DNA of 64,000 nt from Neisseria bergeri. GTDB lineage: Bacteria > Pseudomonadota > Gammaproteobacteria > Burkholderiales > Neisseriaceae. The stretch covers positions 124,001 through 188,000 of the forward strand of contig POWY01000003.1 of assembly GCA_003044455.1 (NCBI GenBank), given 5' to 3'. The notes beneath the pieces were generated by a model. It saw only the letters and a program-made list of their open reading frames with translations, was not told the DNA's origin and ran no database searches. Below, piece by piece: positions 51,207 to 60,248 of this stretch. Position numbers and translations under genes: made by a program. How positions within the stretch are numbered: the stretch's first letter is position 1; every line of letters starts with the position of its first letter.

Positions 51207-51494
51207 TTATTCCACGATGCCGAAAATATCTTCTTCGCGCATTACCAACAGCTCTTCGCCGTCAGCTTTTACGGTTTGGCCGCTGTATTTGCCGAAGATG
51301 ATTTTGTCGCCGACTTTGACATCCAGCGGACGGCGCGCGCCGTCTTTACCGATTTTGCCCGCACCCACGGCGATGACTTCGCCCATATCGGGTTTTTCGG
51401 CGGCCGCACCCGGCAAAACGATGCCCGATGCGGTTTTTTCTTCAGCTTCCAAGCGTTTGACGACAACGCGGTCGTGTAAAGGACGGATGGTCAT
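51207..51494 (-). CDS. groS: Co-chaperonin GroES
   Basis: GroES caps the GroEL ring. The 95-residue product [47 protein letters not shown] has the mobile loop ([18 protein letters not shown]). The start at complement 51494 is the family start. In the gap to groEL lies an imperfect DUS pair (51158-51194) that may act as a partial terminator. A sigma-32 type promoter lies upstream. Confidence 0.98.
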   Translation of the reverse strand: MTIRPLHDRVVVKRLEAEEKTASGIVLPGAAAEKPDMGEVIAVGAGKIGKDGARRPLDVKVGDKIIFGKYSGQTVKADGEELLVMREEDIFGIVE

Positions 51495-51602
51495 ATCTAT
51501 GCTCCGATAAAATGGTTTGAAAACAATCATCTGCCCGAACGGTTCGGACAGATTGAAGTGGAAACCGGACAGCCGTCAGGCGGCTGCCCGTATAAGTCGG
51601 CA

Positions 51603-51631
51603 AAATTAGGGTGTGTGCGGGTAAATTCAAG
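51603..51631 (-). promoter_or_regulatory. Heat-shock (sigma-32/RpoH) promoter of groESL
   Basis: On the minus strand CTTGAA (complement 51626-51631) is followed after 14 bases by CCCTAATTT (complement 51603-51611), close to the sigma-32 consensus CTTGAA-N13-15-CCCCATNT. It lies 110 bases ahead of groES. No CIRCE element was seen. Confidence 0.6.
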
Positions 51632-51663
51632 TGAGGCGGAAAAAATTTATTTCCGCCGTTTTT

Positions 51664-51807
51664 TATAGTGGACTAACAAAAACCGGTACAGCGTTGCCTC
51701 GCCTTAGCTCAAAGAGAACGATTCTTTAAGGTGCTCAAGCACCAAGTGAATCGGTTCCGTACTATTTGTACTGTCTGCGGCTTCGTCGCCTTGTCCTGAT
51801 TTCTGTT
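51664..51807. repeat. Correia element, main part, split from its end
   Basis: The element begins TATAGTGGACTAAC at 51664 and follows the CREE sequence up to CCTGATTTCTGTT (51807). The last 17 bases of a normal CREE are not here but at 52138-52154, behind a dRS3 array. Confidence 0.88.
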
Positions 51808-52137
51808 CGTTTTCGGTTATTCCCGATAAATTACCGCCGTTTCTCGTCATTTCTTTAACCCTTCGTCATTCCCGCGCAGGCGGGAATCCAGTCTGTTCGG
51901 TTTCGGTTTTTTCCGATAGATTCCTGCCGCGTTAGGAGTTCTAGATTCCCGCTTTCGCGAGAATGACGCGGAAAAGTTGCTTTTCGTCATTCCCGCGCAG
52001 GCTTCGTCATTCCCGCGCAGGCGGGAATCTAGTTTTTTAAGTTCCAGTTGTTTCTGATAAATTCTTGCAGCTTTGAGTTCCTAGATTCCCGCTTTTGCGG
52101 GAATGACGCGGAAAGGTTGCTTTTCGTCATTCCCGCA
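51808..52137. repeat. dRS3 array inserted in the Correia element
   Basis: dRS3 units at 51868, 51945 (one arm degenerate), 52009 and 52085, half units at 51989 and 52129, and a short tandem duplication around 51985-52020 (TTCGTCATTCCCGCGCAGGC twice). It interrupts the CREE near its right end. Confidence 0.88.
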
Positions 52138-52154
52138 TTTGTTAATCCACTATA
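52138..52154. repeat. Detached right end of the Correia element
   Basis: TTTGTTAATCCACTATA, the 17-base CREE terminus, stands alone here; the remainder is at 51664-51807. Confidence 0.85.
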
Positions 52155-52230
52155 TTTCCGCCGTTTTTTACATTTCCGACAAAACCTGTCAACAAAAAAC
52201 AACACAATGCAAATAAAAACGATAATCAGC

Positions 52231-52292
52231 TTTGCAAAAATCCCCCCCCCCTGTTAATATAAATAAAAATAATTATTAATTATTTTTCTTAT
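52231..52292 (+). promoter_or_regulatory. Phase-variable fetA promoter with poly-C spacer and Fur-like site
   Basis: A -35 like TTTGCA (52231-52236) and a -10 TAATAT (52255-52260) are separated by 18 bases that include ten C (52242-52251). Slippage of this tract alters the spacing and hence FetA amount, as known for fetA. The following ATAATTATTAATTATTTTTC resembles a Fur site. MpeR is a further known activator in gonococci. Confidence 0.8.
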
Positions 52293-52351
52293 CCTGCCAA
52301 ATCTTAACGGTTTGGCTTTACTTCCCTTCATACACTCAAAAGGACGACTAA

Positions 52352-54463
52352 ATGAACGCCCCATTATTCCGCCTCAGCCTGCTCTCGCTCACACTTGCAG
52401 CCGGCTTTGCCCACGCGGCAGGCAACGCCAATGTCGCATTGGATACCGTTACCGTAAAAGGCGACCGCCAAGGCAGCAAAATCCGTACCAACATCGTTAC
52501 GCTTCAACAAAAAGACGAAAGCACCGCAACCGATATGCGCGAACTCTTAAAAGAAGAGCCCTCCATCGATTTCGGCGGCGGCAACGGCACGTCCCAACAT
52601 ATGACCTTGCGCGGTATGGGTCAGAACTCTGTCGACATCAAGGTGGACAACGCCTATTCCGACAGCCAAATCCTTTACCACCAAGGCAGATTTATTGTCG
52701 ATCCCGCTTTGGTTAAAGTCGTTTCCGTACAAAAAGGCGCGGGTTCCGCCTCTGCCGGTATCGGCGCAACCAACGGCGCGATTATCGCCAAAACCGTCGA
52801 TGCCCAAGACCTGCTCAAAGGCTTGGATAAAAACTGGGGCGTGCGCCTCAGCAGCGGCTATGCCTCTAATGACGGCGTAAACTACGGCGCAAGCGTATTC
52901 GGAAAAGAGGGCAACTTCGACGGTTTGTTCTCTTACAACCGCAACGATGAAAAAGATTACGAAGCAGGTAAAGGCTACACCAACCAATACGGTGCAAACA
53001 AAGTCTTAAAAAGCGGATTGGACAAACGCAGCTACCTCGCCAAAATCGGTGCAACCTTCGACGACCACCGCATTGTCTTAAGCCATATGCAAGATCAACA
53101 CCGTGGCGAACGCTTCATCCGAGAAGAATTCGGTTGGCAGACCTTTACCCGTCCGGACAACACGCTAGCTAAAAATACTCCCTCATACCGCGAAACCACT
53201 CAATCCAACACCAATTTGGAGTACACGGGTAAAAACCTGGGCTTTGTCGAAAAACTGAACGCCAACGCCTATGTATTGGAAAAGAAACGTTATTCCGCCG
53301 ATGACAAAGATAGCGGCTACGCAGGCAATGTAGAAGGCCCTAACCATACCCGAATCACCACTCGTGGTGCGAACTTCAACTTCGACAGCCGCCTTGCCGA
53401 ACAAACCCTGTTGAAATACGGTATCAACTACCGCCATCAGGAAATCAAACCGCAAGCGTTTTTGAACGGCGAATTTTCAATAAAAGATAAAGATAACGCA
53501 ACCGAGGAAGACCAGAAAAAGAACCGTGAAAATGAAAAAATTGCCAAAGCCTACCGCCTGACCAACCCGACCAAAACCGATGCCGGCGTATATGTTGAAG
53601 CCATTCACGACATCGGCGATTTCACGCTGACCGGCGGGCTGCGTTACGACCGCTTCAAGGTGAAAACCCACGACGGCAAAACCGTTTCAAGCAGCAACCT
53701 TAACCCGAGTTTCGGCGTGATTTGGCAGCCGCACGAACACTGGAGCTTCAGCGCGAGCCACAACTACGCCAGCCGCAGCCCGCGCCTGTATGATGCGCTG
53801 CAGACCCACGGTAAACGCGGCATTATCTCGATTGCTGACGGCACCAAAGCCGAACGCGCACGAAATACCGAAATCGGCTTCAACTACAACGACGGCACGT
53901 TTGCCGCAAACGGCAGCTACTTCTGGCAGACCATCAAAGACGCGCTTGCCAATCCGCAAAACCGCCACGACTCTGTCGCCGTCCGTGAAACCGTCAATGC
54001 CGGCTACATCAAAAACCACGGTTACGAATTGGGCGCGTCCTATCGCACCGGCGGCCTGACTGCCAAAGTCGGCGTAAGCCACAGCAAACCGCGCATTTAC
54101 GATACGCACAAAGACAATCTGTTGAGCAGCAACCCAGAGTTTGCCGTACAGACCGGCCGCACTTGGACGGCTTCCCTTGCCTACCGCTTCCAAAATCCGA
54201 ATCTGGAACTCGGCTGGCGCGGTCGCTACCTCCAAAAAGCCTCTGGTTCGGTACTGGTACGCGATACCGGTACAGTCGAACGCAAAGGTTTCGGTGTGAA
54301 CGATGTCTTCGCCAACTGGAAACCGCTGGGCAAAGACACGCTTAACGTCAACTTTGCCGTCAACAACGTGTTCAACAAGTTCTACTATCCGCACAGCCAA
54401 AAAGGCGAAACCCTGCCGGGCGTGGGCCGCGATGTGCGCTTGGGCGTGAACTACAAGTTCTAA
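52352..54463 (+). CDS. fetA: TonB-dependent ferric xenosiderophore receptor FetA (FrpB)
   Basis: FetA imports ferric enterobactin-like xenosiderophores and is a major meningococcal vaccine and typing antigen. The 703-residue product has a signal peptide (to AHA-AGNAN), TonB box (LDTVTVKGD), plug domain (IDFGGGNGTSQHMTLRGMGQNSVDIKVDNAYSDSQ) and a barrel ending VRLGVNYKF. The variable region used for typing lies around residues 370-395 (NGEFSIKDKDNATEEDQKKNRENEK). The segment GSVLVRDTGTVERKGF near residue 630 is shorter than in the alleles I remember. AAAGGA precedes the start. It ends before a DUS-pair terminator ahead of fetB. Confidence 0.95.
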   Translation: MNAPLFRLSLLSLTLAAGFAHAAGNANVALDTVTVKGDRQGSKIRTNIVTLQQKDESTATDMRELLKEEPSIDFGGGNGTSQHMTLRGMGQNSVDIKVDNAYSDSQILYHQGRFIVDPALVKVVSVQKGAGSASAGIGATNGAIIAKTVDAQDLLKGLDKNWGVRLSSGYASNDGVNYGASVFGKEGNFDGLFSYNRNDEKDYEAGKGYTNQYGANKVLKSGLDKRSYLAKIGATFDDHRIVLSHMQDQHRGERFIREEFGWQTFTRPDNTLAKNTPSYRETTQSNTNLEYTGKNLGFVEKLNANAYVLEKKRYSADDKDSGYAGNVEGPNHTRITTRGANFNFDSRLAEQTLLKYGINYRHQEIKPQAFLNGEFSIKDKDNATEEDQKKNRENEKIAKAYRLTNPTKTDAGVYVEAIHDIGDFTLTGGLRYDRFKVKTHDGKTVSSSNLNPSFGVIWQPHEHWSFSASHNYASRSPRLYDALQTHGKRGIISIADGTKAERARNTEIGFNYNDGTFAANGSYFWQTIKDALANPQNRHDSVAVRETVNAGYIKNHGYELGASYRTGGLTAKVGVSHSKPRIYDTHKDNLLSSNPEFAVQTGRTWTASLAYRFQNPNLELGWRGRYLQKASGSVLVRDTGTVERKGFGVNDVFANWKPLGKDTLNVNFAVNNVFNKFYYPHSQKGETLPGVGRDVRLGVNYKF

Positions 54464-54481
54464 AACGCATATCCCGAAAAA

Positions 54482-54510
54482 ATGCCGTCTGAAAACCTTT
54501 CAGACGGCAT
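54482..54510 (+). terminator. DUS-pair terminator between fetA and fetB
   Basis: ATGCCGTCTGAA (54482-54493) and its inverse (54499-54510). fetA and fetB are reported to be linked, so this stem may only partly stop transcription. Confidence 0.75.
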
Positions 54511-54614
54511 CTGTTCTGATAATTTGATATAGGTTATCATTTATCCTTTCTAAAGCCGTTCCGGTTTGTCCGACCGGCGGCTTTGCCCCAATATCCCCAT
54601 TTTGGAGACACCCT

Positions 54615-55580
54615 ATGTTGCGTTTGACCGCATTGACCCTCTGCACCGTCCTCGCCTTGGGCGCGTGTTCGCCGCAAAATTCCGACTCTGCCCCACAAGC
54701 CAAAGAACAGGCGGTTTCCGCCGCACAAACCGAAGGCGCGTCCGTTACCGTCAAAACCGCGCGCGGCGATGTTCAAATACCGCAAAACCCCGAACGCATC
54801 GCCGTTTACGATTTGGGTATGCTCGACACCTTGAGCAAACTGGGCGTGAAAACCGGTTTGTCCGTCGATAAAAACCGCCTGCCGTATTTAGAGGAATATT
54901 TCAAAACGACAAAACCTGCCGGTACGCTGTTCGAGCCGGATTACGAAACGCTCAATGCCTACAAGCCGCAGCTCATCATCATCGGCAGCCGCGCCGCCAA
55001 GGCGTTTGACAAATTGAACGAAATCGCGCCGACCATCGAAATGACCGCCGATACCGCCAACCTCAAAGAAAGTGCCAAAGAGCGTATCGACGCGCTGGCG
55101 CAAATCTTCGGCAAACAGGCGGAAGCCGACAAGCTGAAGGCGGAAATCGACGCGTCTTTTGAAGCCGCGAAAACTGCCGCGCAAGGCAAAGGCAAGGGTT
55201 TGGTGATTTTGGTCAACGGCGGCAAGATGTCCGCCTTCGGCCCGTCTTCACGACTGGGCGGCTGGCTGCACAAAGACATCGGCGTTCCCGCTGTTGACGA
55301 ATCGATTAAAGAAGGCAGCCACGGCCAGCCTGTCAGCTTTGAATACCTGAAAGAGAAAAATCCCGACTGGCTGTTCGTCCTTGACCGCAGCGCGGCCATC
55401 GGCGAAGAGGGTCAGGCGGCGAAAGACGTGTTGAATAATCCGCTGGTTGCCGAAACAACCGCTTGGAAAAAAGGACAAGTCGTTTACCTCGTTCCTGAAA
55501 CTTATTTGGCGGCCGGTGGCGCGCAAGAGCTGCTGAATGCAAGCAAACAGGTTGCCGACGCTTTTAACGCGGCAAAATAA
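54615..55580 (+). CDS. fetB: Periplasmic siderophore-binding lipoprotein FetB
   Basis: FetB receives the siderophore after FetA and hands it to the inner-membrane importer. The 321-residue product has a lipobox (LGAC, cysteine 18) and the FecB/CeuE-type binding fold (IAVYDLGMLDTLSKLGVKTGL, LFEPDYETLNAYKPQLIIIGSRAAKAFDKL, GWLHKDIGVPAVDE, NPDWLFVLDRSAAIGEEGQAAKDVLNNPLV). The ABC genes follow on the same strand. Confidence 0.93.
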   Translation: MLRLTALTLCTVLALGACSPQNSDSAPQAKEQAVSAAQTEGASVTVKTARGDVQIPQNPERIAVYDLGMLDTLSKLGVKTGLSVDKNRLPYLEEYFKTTKPAGTLFEPDYETLNAYKPQLIIIGSRAAKAFDKLNEIAPTIEMTADTANLKESAKERIDALAQIFGKQAEADKLKAEIDASFEAAKTAAQGKGKGLVILVNGGKMSAFGPSSRLGGWLHKDIGVPAVDESIKEGSHGQPVSFEYLKEKNPDWLFVLDRSAAIGEEGQAAKDVLNNPLVAETTAWKKGQVVYLVPETYLAAGGAQELLNASKQVADAFNAAK

Positions 55581-55597
55581 TGAAACGGCGGCATTCG

Positions 55598-55647
55598 ATG
55601 CCGTCTGAAACACGGATGCAAACCGCCTCCTGTGTTTCAGACGGCAT
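55598..55647 (+). terminator. Extended DUS-pair hairpin after fetB
   Basis: ATGCCGTCTGAAACAC (from 55598) and GTGTTTCAGACGGCAT (to 55647) form a 16-bp stem. No T run follows. Confidence 0.65.
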
Positions 55648-55663
55648 TGCCCGATACGGAGGC

Positions 55664-55710
55664 TTCAAACAAGGCTTTCCGCTCCGACGGTTCGGACTGC
55701 CTTGTTTGAA
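55664..55710. repeat. Perfect 12-bp inverted repeat ahead of fetC
   Basis: TTCAAACAAGGC (55664-55675) and GCCTTGTTTGAA (55699-55710) enclose a further small stem (CCGACGGTTCGG). It lies 34 bases before the fetC start and could be a terminator, attenuator or mRNA-processing site. Confidence 0.5.
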
Positions 55711-55743
55711 TCTTCTACGCCTTAACGCTTTTCCCTTCTGTTT

Positions 55744-56712
55744 ATGACTGCCAAACCTTTTTCCCTCAACCTGGCCAACCTCCTGCTGCTGGCGGTATTG
55801 TTTGCCGCCAGCCTGTCGGTGGGCGTTGCCGATTTCCGCTGGTCTGATGTGTTTTCGCTGTCGGACAGCACCGAACTGATGCTGGTCAGCCGCCTGCCGC
55901 GCACGTTTGCGATTGTGCTGACGGGCGCATCGATGGCGGTGGCGGGGATGATTATGCAGATTCTGATGCGTAACCGTTTTGTCGAGCCGTCGATGGCGGG
56001 CGCGGGTCAGAGTGCGGCTTTGGGTTTGCTTCTGATGTCCCTGCTGCTGCCTGCCGCGCCGCTGCCGGTCAAAATGTCGGTTGCCGCCGTTGCCGCGCTA
56101 ATCGGAATGCTGGTGTTTATGCTGCTGATCCGCCGCCTGCCGCCGACGGCGCAACTGATGGTGCCGCTGGTGGGGATTATTTTCGGCGGTGTGATTGAGG
56201 CGGTGGCGACGTTTGTCGCGTATGAGTTTGAGATGCTGCAAATGTTGGGCGTATGGCAGCAGGGCGATTTTTCGAGCGTGCTGCTGGGGCGGTACGAGCT
56301 GCTTTGGATTACGGGCGGTTTGGCGGTGTTTGCCTATCTGATTGCCGACCGGCTGACGATTTTGGGGCTGGGCGAGACGGTCAGCGTGAATTTGGGTTTG
56401 AACCGGACGGCGGTGTTGTGGTCGGGGCTGATTATTGTGGCTTTGATTACGTCGCTGGTTATCGTTACGGTCGGCAATATCCCGTTTATCGGGCTGGTCG
56501 TGCCGAACATCATCAGCCGCCTGATAGGCGACAAACTGCGCCAAAGCCTGCCTGCGGTGGCTTTGTTGGGTGCGTCTATGGTGCTGCTGTGCGATATTTT
56601 GGGACGCGTGATTGTGTTTCCGTTTGAAATTCCGGTCTCTACGGTTTTTGGTGTGTTGGGTACGGCGTTGTTTTTGTGGCTTTTATTAAGGAAACCTGCT
56701 CATGCCGTCTGA
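55744..56712 (+). CDS. fetC: Siderophore ABC importer permease FetC
   Basis: A FecCD/BtuC-family permease of 322 residues with about nine to ten helices. Family blocks include SRLPRTFAIVLTGASMAVAGMIMQILMRNRFVEPSMAGAGQSAALGLLL and IPFIGLVVPNIISRLIGDKLRQSLPAVALLGASMVLLCDILGRVI, which contacts the ATPase. It overlaps fetD by 11 bases. Confidence 0.93.
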   Translation: MTAKPFSLNLANLLLLAVLFAASLSVGVADFRWSDVFSLSDSTELMLVSRLPRTFAIVLTGASMAVAGMIMQILMRNRFVEPSMAGAGQSAALGLLLMSLLLPAAPLPVKMSVAAVAALIGMLVFMLLIRRLPPTAQLMVPLVGIIFGGVIEAVATFVAYEFEMLQMLGVWQQGDFSSVLLGRYELLWITGGLAVFAYLIADRLTILGLGETVSVNLGLNRTAVLWSGLIIVALITSLVIVTVGNIPFIGLVVPNIISRLIGDKLRQSLPAVALLGASMVLLCDILGRVIVFPFEIPVSTVFGVLGTALFLWLLLRKPAHAV

Positions 56713-57676
56713 AAAAAATATCGGTTTTATGGCAGGAAGCAGCCGTCCGTTGTGGGTTGCCTTTGCGCTGTTGCTGGTTTCCTGCGTCCTGTTTATGACG
56801 CTCAACGTCAAAGGCGATTGGGACTTTGTACTGCACCTACGTCTGACCAAACTTGCCGCACTGCTGATGGTCGCCTATGCGGTCGGCGTTTCCACCCAGC
56901 TTTTTCAAACGCTGACCAACAATCCGATTCTGACCCCTTCGATTTTGGGCTTTGACGCGCTGTATGTGTTTTTGCAGACGCTTTTGGTGTTCGCACTCGG
57001 CGGCACGGGCTATGCTTCCCTGCCGTTGACGGGCAAATTCGGCTTTGAATTGGTCGTTATGATGGGCGGCTCGCTGCTGCTGTTTTACACGCTCATCCGT
57101 CAGGGCGGACGCGATTTGCCGCGTATGATTTTAATCGGCGTGATTTTCGGGATTTTGTTCCGCAGCCTGTCGTCGCTGCTTTCGCGCATGATCGATCCTG
57201 AAGAATTTACCGCGGCGCAGGCGAATATGTTTGCCGGATTCAATACCGTCCACAGCGAGCTTTTGGGCATAGGCGCGCTGATCCTGCTCGTCAGCGCGGC
57301 GGTCGTTTGGCGTGAACGCTACCGCTTGGACGTACACCTTTTGGGGCGCGACCAAGCCGTCAATTTGGGCATCAGCTACACGCGCAACACCTTATGGATA
57401 CTGCTTTGGATTGCCGCGCTGGTGGCGACGGCGACCGCCGTGGTCGGTCCGGTGAGCTTTTTCGGGCTTCTCGCCGCCTCGCTTGCCAACCACTTTTCCC
57501 CGTCCGTGCGCCATTCCGTCCGCCTGCCGATGACTTTTTGTGTCGGCGGCATCCTCTTGGTCGGCGGACAGACCATATTCGAACACTTCTTGGGCATGAA
57601 GGCGGTATTAAGCGTGGTGGTCGAATTTGCGGGCGGACTCGTTTTCCTCTATCTCGTTTTAAAACACAAAAAATGA
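56702..57676 (+). CDS. fetD: Siderophore ABC importer permease FetD
   Basis: The second FecCD-type permease, 324 residues, pairing with FetC (FLHLRLTKLAALLMVAYAVGVSTQLFQTLTNNPILTPSILGFDALYVF; VVGPVSFFGLLAASLANHFSPSVRHSVRLPM). The likely start ATG at 56702 is the first base of a DUS, so the protein begins MPSE; AAGGA lies ten bases upstream. An in-frame ATG at 56729 is the alternative. The start lies inside the end of fetC. Confidence 0.92.
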   Translation: MPSEKNIGFMAGSSRPLWVAFALLLVSCVLFMTLNVKGDWDFVLHLRLTKLAALLMVAYAVGVSTQLFQTLTNNPILTPSILGFDALYVFLQTLLVFALGGTGYASLPLTGKFGFELVVMMGGSLLLFYTLIRQGGRDLPRMILIGVIFGILFRSLSSLLSRMIDPEEFTAAQANMFAGFNTVHSELLGIGALILLVSAAVVWRERYRLDVHLLGRDQAVNLGISYTRNTLWILLWIAALVATATAVVGPVSFFGLLAASLANHFSPSVRHSVRLPMTFCVGGILLVGGQTIFEHFLGMKAVLSVVVEFAGGLVFLYLVLKHKK

Positions 57677-57721
57677 CGGATGCCGTCTGAACGGCAGCCC
57701 GCCTCCGAAAGGACAAACCAT

Positions 57722-58348
57722 ATGACGAAAGAACGTTTACCCGAATTTTTCGACCGCGCCCCGACGCTGACCGTACAAGACCCGCTTGCCGCCTTTCTCG
57801 GCGCGGCCGAAAACGGCATCCTCACTTACCGCTACGCCGATGCCGTGCGCCTGTGCGGACATTCCTGCCCGACCGTCGCGGGCGCGTACCTGATGGTTAT
57901 CAAAGGTCTGAAAGCCCTTTACGGCGAAGAGCTGCCCGAACGCGGCGGCATCGAAGCCGCCATGCAGGGAACGCGCGACGAAGGCACGGTCGGCGTAACC
58001 GCGTCCGTCGTCCAACTCCTCACCGGCGCAGCCCCCGAAACCGGCTTCGGAGGCATCGGAATGCAGGGACGCTTTGCCCGCCGCAACCTCTTATCCTTTG
58101 GTGCGGGCGAAATCAACGGCACACTGACCCTGCGCCGCAAAGACAACGGCAAAACCGTCGCCGTCGGCCTCAACGCCGCCCTGCAACCCTTTGCACCCGA
58201 AATGCGCGAACTTATGCCCAAAGCCGTCAGCGGCAGCGCAAGCCCCGACGAACTCAAACAATTCGGCGAACTTTGGCAAGAACGCGTCCGCGCCTTCCTG
58301 ATTGACCAAGCCGACAACCCCGAATTTGTTACCGTCAGCGAAATCTAA
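57722..58348 (+). CDS. FmdE-like cytoplasmic protein encoded within the fet operon
   Basis: The 208-residue product lies between permease fetD and ATPase fetE. It has no signal peptide or membrane helix. It carries AVRLCGHSCPTVAGAYLMVIKGLKALYGEELPERGGIEAAMQGTRDEGTVGVTASVVQLLTGAAPETGF, where the GHxCP motif resembles the metal-associated FmdE family. A role in handling or releasing iron from the imported siderophore is inferred from position only; in the gonococcal literature an accessory gene of this operon is called fetF, and I cannot confirm it is this one. GAAAGGA precedes the start at 57722. Confidence 0.75.
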   Translation: MTKERLPEFFDRAPTLTVQDPLAAFLGAAENGILTYRYADAVRLCGHSCPTVAGAYLMVIKGLKALYGEELPERGGIEAAMQGTRDEGTVGVTASVVQLLTGAAPETGFGGIGMQGRFARRNLLSFGAGEINGTLTLRRKDNGKTVAVGLNAALQPFAPEMRELMPKAVSGSASPDELKQFGELWQERVRAFLIDQADNPEFVTVSEI

Positions 58349-58427
58349 CCACACAGGAATAAAATTCAGACGGCCTCATCATTTAAAGACCGTCTGAAAA
58401 CCCAATTTCCCATATTCGAATCCGCCT

Positions 58428-59186
58428 ATGATTACCATCCGCAACGTCAGCTTCCACATCGGCACCCGCCCCATTCTGGACAACATCAGCCTCGACATTC
58501 CCGAAGGCGGCATTACCGCGCTGATCGGCCCGAACGGCGCAGGCAAGTCCACCCTCCTCTCCTTTATGGCGCGGCTTCAGCCTCTGGTACACGGCAACAT
58601 CAGCTACGCAGGCAAAGACATCAAAACCACCCCCACCGCCGAACTCGCCCGCACGCTCTCCATCCTCACCCAAGAAAACAGCATCATGAGCCGCATTACC
58701 GTGCGCGACCTGCTCATGTTCGGCCGCTATCCCTACCACCAAGGCAGGCCGTCTGAAACGGATAAAACCATTGTCGAAGAAGCACTCGCCGAGTTCCACC
58801 TGCAAGACTTCGCCGACCGCTACCTGACCGAGCTTTCCGGCGGCCAACGCCAACGCGCCATGATTGCCATGGTATTCTGCCAGCGCACCGACTACGTTTT
58901 GCTGGACGAACCGCTGAACAACCTCGATATGTATCATGCCCGCTGCCTCATGCAAATCCTGCGCCGGCTGACCGATGAACACAAACGCACTACCGTCGTC
59001 GTATTGCACGACATCAACCAGGCCGCCGCCTACGCCGACCACGTCGTCGCTATGAAAAACGGCAAAGTCGCCCTGACCGGCACGCCCGAAGAAGTGTTCA
59101 CCGTACACAACATCAAAGAACTGTTCGACATGGACGTGGACGTACTCGACTACGAAGGCAAAAAACTCATCGTCCACCACATCTGA
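58428..59186 (+). CDS. fetE: Siderophore ABC importer ATPase FetE
   Basis: The 252-residue ATPase has Walker A GPNGAGKST (34-42), signature LSGGQRQR, Walker B YVLLDEPLNNLD and the switch His in VVLHDINQAA, typical of FecE/FepC-type siderophore importers. Behind the FmdE-like gene an AG-dialect DUS pair (one arm AGGCC, the other partial; about 58367-58399) forms a hairpin. An AG-type DUS also lies inside the gene (58747-58758). Confidence 0.93.
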   Translation: MITIRNVSFHIGTRPILDNISLDIPEGGITALIGPNGAGKSTLLSFMARLQPLVHGNISYAGKDIKTTPTAELARTLSILTQENSIMSRITVRDLLMFGRYPYHQGRPSETDKTIVEEALAEFHLQDFADRYLTELSGGQRQRAMIAMVFCQRTDYVLLDEPLNNLDMYHARCLMQILRRLTDEHKRTTVVVLHDINQAAAYADHVVAMKNGKVALTGTPEEVFTVHNIKELFDMDVDVLDYEGKKLIVHHI

Positions 59187-59218
59187 AGCTCAAAAAGGAA
59201 ATGCCGTCTGAAAAGGGG

Positions 59219-59692
59219 CTAACTTTCCCAGTCGATGCCGCATATGCCGCCGTCGGCGAACAGTTTGACGGCCAGTATTTCGTCGCTTTTTTCTCGGTCT
59301 ATCATGTAGTCCATCACAATCGAGTCGCAGTCTGGCAGTTCCTCCGTCCATAAAGAGATGCTCTCCAAACGCATGGCGCGGGCAAATTCTTCGGGGTTGT
59401 CGGGGTAGTCCGCATCTTCTATTTCAGTGATGTGGAAATTCAAATATTCGCCGTCTTCGGTTAAATATTCGGCAATGGCGGCTCGGGCCATTTTGTCCGC
59501 TTCTTCCAAACGCGCTAAAAACGCGGCGAATGCGTCTAATTTTTCGGCAGTCAGTTCATCGTCGCCGCCAGTCCATAAACAGACTTCGACGGTATCGCCG
59601 TTGACAGGCAGCTCGCGTTCCCAGCAAACGTCCGGTCCGTTTTCCGGGCTTCCTGCCGATAAGGTTTCAAAATAAGGATGTGAAACAGGCAT
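59219..59692 (-). CDS. Conserved acidic protein of unknown function, 157 residues
   Basis: The product MPVSHPYFETLSAGSPENGPDVCWERELPVNGDTVEVCLWTGGDDELTAEKLDAFAAFLARLEEADKMARAAIAEYL... is strongly acidic and probably cytoplasmic; it resembles DUF2004-type proteins, from memory only. Start at complement 59692 follows AAGGAAAACC. It is convergent with fetE and separated from glnB by a DUS-pair hairpin. Confidence 0.75.
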   Translation of the reverse strand: MPVSHPYFETLSAGSPENGPDVCWERELPVNGDTVEVCLWTGGDDELTAEKLDAFAAFLARLEEADKMARAAIAEYLTEDGEYLNFHITEIEDADYPDNPEEFARAMRLESISLWTEELPDCDSIVMDYMIDREKSDEILAVKLFADGGICGIDWES

Positions 59693-59732
59693 AATTGGTT
59701 TTCCTTGAATTATTGGCGGGGCAGTGTTTTCC

Positions 59733-59770
59733 TGCCGTCTGAAAAGGGGTATTCCGCCTTTCAGACGGCA
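59733..59770 (-). terminator. DUS-pair terminator after glnB
   Basis: TGCCGTCTGAAA and TTTCAGACGGCA pair over 11-12 bases and the stem can extend through AGG/CCT. Lies 17 bases behind the glnB stop on the minus strand. Confidence 0.8.
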
Positions 59771-59786
59771 CTTCCATTCCAAACGC

Positions 59787-60155
<369 letters not shown>

Positions 60156-60248
60156 CTACGGAAATTCTTGAGTCGACATCCTGCGGGGATTACTGTCCGA
60201 TAAAACAATGTGTTTGACATGCAAAACATACATATCAATGCTTCGTTG

